Below, one piece after another: positions 62,289 to 64,000 of a DNA stretch of 64,000 nt. How positions within the stretch are numbered: position 1 is the first letter of the stretch; each line of letters opens with the position of its first letter. The notes under the pieces were generated by a model that worked only from the letters and a program-made list of their open reading frames with translations, did no database searches and was not told the origin of the DNA. This stretch comes from Curtobacterium flaccumfaciens (GTDB lineage: Bacteria > Actinomycetota > Actinomycetes > Actinomycetales > Microbacteriaceae): assembly GCF_013359815.1 (NCBI RefSeq), contig NZ_JABMCF010000036.1, positions 372,001 to 436,000 of the forward strand, read 5' to 3'. The position numbers and the translations under genes were made by a program.

Positions 62289-62810
62289 TCAGCGCCTGTT
62301 CGCCCGGCGACGGAGCTCCTCGCGCACGACCTCGGCCTTCGCGAGCGCGCGGGGCGTCGTGATCACCGAGAACAGCAGGAACGCGACGAAGATTGCCACC
62401 CCGAACCACCACCAGGGGGTCGAGGTCAGTGCGAGACAGAGCGCGAGCACGATCATCACCCCGAAGACGACCGGCCCGGACCACAGGCTCTGCCGTAACT
62501 GTCGGTGGTGCTCCTCGACCGTGGCAGACCACCTGCCGAGATCGGCATCCTCGGGCACCTCGCCGCGCTTCAGACCGCGCCGCATGTCCGTCAACTGCGT
62601 CGCGCCGCCGGCTCGCCGACGAGCGCGGCTGATCCAGACGCCGAAGAACGCCGTCATCACACCGGCGTAGAAGACCGTGGCGACCACTCGCCCGAGCAAG
62701 GACATGTCTCGAGGGGAGACGAGCAGCCCGATCACGAACCACGTCCCGCCCGCGAACAGGAAGAGCACCGGCAACAACACGGGCATCGGGAGGGCTCGGA
62801 GACGGTGCAC
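62289..62810 (-). CDS. Hypothetical four-helix membrane protein
   Basis: A 173-residue protein with two pairs of membrane helices (about 8-60 and 110-150) and a charged, helical middle loop (LGRWSATVEEHHRQLRQSLW). The start is GTG at 62810 or an ATG eight codons later. No family is recognised. It converges on the NUDIX gene with a 15-bp gap. Confidence 0.75.
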   Translation of the reverse strand: MHRLRALPMPVLLPVLFLFAGGTWFVIGLLVSPRDMSLLGRVVATVFYAGVMTAFFGVWISRARRRAGGATQLTDMRRGLKRGEVPEDADLGRWSATVEEHHRQLRQSLWSGPVVFGVMIVLALCLALTSTPWWWFGVAIFVAFLLFSVITTPRALAKAEVVREELRRRANRR

Positions 62811-62854
62811 GACGAGATTCTGTCAGATTGGCGAGCACCCGGTGCGCCGTACCG

Positions 62855-64000
62855 TCATGACGCGAGCACGGGCCGGACCGCGAACGACAGCGGGTCGGCC
62901 CGCACCGCGTCGACCGCGTGGGCCACGGCCCCGATGACGACGACGTCGGCCCCGAGCGACGACGCGACGAGTTCGGGCACCGGGTCGAAGTGTCCCTTGG
63001 CGAGCAGGTCGCGCGCGCGGTCGATGACGGCGACCGCGGGCTGAGCGATCGCCCCGGCGACCACGACGCGGTCGATGTCGAGCAGGCTCGCGAGCAGGAT
63101 GCAGACCCGGGCCAGGCGGTCCCCCAGACGGTCGACGATCGTGCGCGCGACCGGATCACCGCTCCGTGCGGCCTCGAACACCAGGGCGGCGTCGCCGGCG
63201 AGCGCGGCGTCCGCGGGGATGTGCCCGGCGGCGACGGCGTCGGCCACGAAGGTGCGGGCGACCGCGCCGATGCCGTCGGACGAGCCGACACCCTCGACGA
63301 GTTCGAGCACCCGCATCTCCCCGGCACCACCGTGGGCACCGCGCAGCAGGACCCCGTCGACGACGAGGCCCGCGCCGAAGCGTTCGCCGGACAGCAGCGC
63401 CGCGAACGAGGCGTCACCCGAGGACGGCCGTTCGGCGAGCGCGGCGAGGTTCGCGTCGTTCTCGACCAGCACCCGCCCGTCCGGCACGGCGTCGGCGAAC
63501 CCCGGGTTCATCCGGACCCAGAAGCCGCCGTCGTCGGGCGAGGCACCGGCGGCGTCGACCGGCGCCGGGATGCCCACGACCGTGACCAGGACCCGGGCGC
63601 GGTCCACGTCGGCCGAGGCGAGTGCGGCGGCCACGGTGTCGGCGAGGACCCCGAGCCGAACGGGTACGTCGAGGCCCGATGCGCCGAGCGCTCCCTCGGC
63701 GCGACCGAGCACCGTGCCGCGCAGGTCGGCGACGAAGGCGGTGACCCGGTGCTGGCCAGCGTCCACTCCGACGACGACCCCGGCGACCGTGTCGAGCTCG
63801 TAGCGGCGGGCGGGGCGTCCCATCCGGTACTCCCCCGCGGCCCGGGCATCGTCGAGTTCGCGGAGCCAGCCGAGCCGCACGAGATCCTCGGCCGCGCCCA
63901 GCACGGTCGACCGGGTCAGCCCGGTGGCGTCGATCGCCTCGGTCGCGGTGAACGCCGACGAGTCGAAGGCGTACGCGAGCAGCGTCTCTGCGCTCGTTCC
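62855..64000 (-). CDS. ROK-family regulator, 5' end cut by window edge
   Basis: 381 residues are visible, open to the right edge. The first 55 hold the end of a winged HTH (ATEAIDATGLTRSTVLGAAEDL). The ROK domain follows: GVDAGQHRVTAFVADL, ENDANLAALAE and GAGLVVDGVLLRGAHGGAGE. The CxCGxxGC zinc cluster and the usual GTG(I/V)G sugar-kinase context are missing, and no cysteine ligands follow GAGEMRV. This favours a sugar-responsive repressor (NagC/XylR type) without kinase activity. Confidence 0.9.
   Translation of the reverse strand, partial: GTSAETLLAYAFDSSAFTATEAIDATGLTRSTVLGAAEDLVRLGWLRELDDARAAGEYRMGRPARRYELDTVAGVVVGVDAGQHRVTAFVADLRGTVLGRAEGALGASGLDVPVRLGVLADTVAAALASADVDRARVLVTVVGIPAPVDAAGASPDDGGFWVRMNPGFADAVPDGRVLVENDANLAALAERPSSGDASFAALLSGERFGAGLVVDGVLLRGAHGGAGEMRVLELVEGVGSSDGIGAVARTFVADAVAAGHIPADAALAGDAALVFEAARSGDPVARTIVDRLGDRLARVCILLASLLDIDRVVVAGAIAQPAVAVIDRARDLLAKGHFDPVPELVASSLGADVVVIGAVAHAVDAVRADPLSFAVRPVLAS

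Noticed and set aside
1..64000. tRNA, rRNA, prophage, insertion sequence and secondary-metabolite cluster
   Set aside because: No cloverleaf or rRNA-like segment, integrase, transposase, phage structural gene, PKS/NRPS or RiPP-type gene was found on either strand by reading.

Overview
The window is uniformly GC-rich with very high third-position GC. It has tightly packed operons with GTG starts, several apparently leaderless genes (a -10 box 6-8 nt before the start codon) and hairpin terminators without T-tracts. These traits, plus a zinc-free L36 paralogue under a Zur-like box and Mycobacterium-smegmatis-like tetritol genes, point to a chromosomal segment of a high-GC actinobacterium. Microbacteriaceae, and Curtobacterium in particular, is my guess, but this is inference. 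I found no rRNA, tRNA, CRISPR array, prophage or insertion sequence.

Layout. 1-5.1 kb: a truncated GH36 alpha-galactosidase, CorA, a TspO-like membrane protein and alanine dehydrogenase. 5.3-9.9 kb: an AraC regulator, then a SorC regulator divergent from a GlpD-type dehydrogenase with two matching palindromic operators between them, then a histidine phosphatase. 9.9-11.1 kb: a small zinc-starvation locus, in which cysteine-free L36 is divergent from a CobW-like protein that has lost its GTPase motifs, with a Zur-type box between. 11.3-13.9 kb: an MHS-family transporter, a DinB-fold protein and an 8 x 19-bp tandem repeat. 13.9-22.3 kb: a C4-polyol (erythritol/threitol) island with a SorC regulator, SDR and zinc dehydrogenases, an MFS transporter, a DhaKL-type erythrulose kinase, an RpiB-type isomerase and an FGGY kinase. 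22.4-27.5 kb: a LolA-like exported protein with an ABC exporter, a quinone-reductase-like enzyme and a phosphodiesterase.

27.5-44.2 kb is a complete L-rhamnose island: mutarotase, MFS transporter, two LacI regulators, an ABC importer, a cytoplasmic GH78 rhamnosidase, isomerase, kinase, a fused aldolase/lactaldehyde dehydrogenase and an L-lactate dehydrogenase. Rhamnosides would enter by ABC or MFS transport and be cut and isomerised inside. They would then be phosphorylated and split into DHAP plus lactaldehyde, which goes to lactate and pyruvate. The same 12-bp LacI-type operator lies before the MFS/mutarotase operon and before rhaI, and related sites precede the ABC operon.

44.5-64 kb holds mixed accessory genes: a secreted GH16 enzyme, a PEP-mutase-like enzyme, a DHA2 efflux pump with an HSL-type esterase, a secreted SGNH hydrolase, a TetR/FAD-monooxygenase pair, an ArsR/MFS pair, an MprF-like aminoacyl-lipid synthase overlapping an esterase, a NUDIX CoA pyrophosphatase and a ROK regulator cut by the right edge.

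The least explained structure in the window is a dispersed family of palindromes built around GGTGCCAGCTGGCACC with GGAGGC/GCCTCC flanks. About ten full or degenerate copies lie only between genes, mostly at gene ends.
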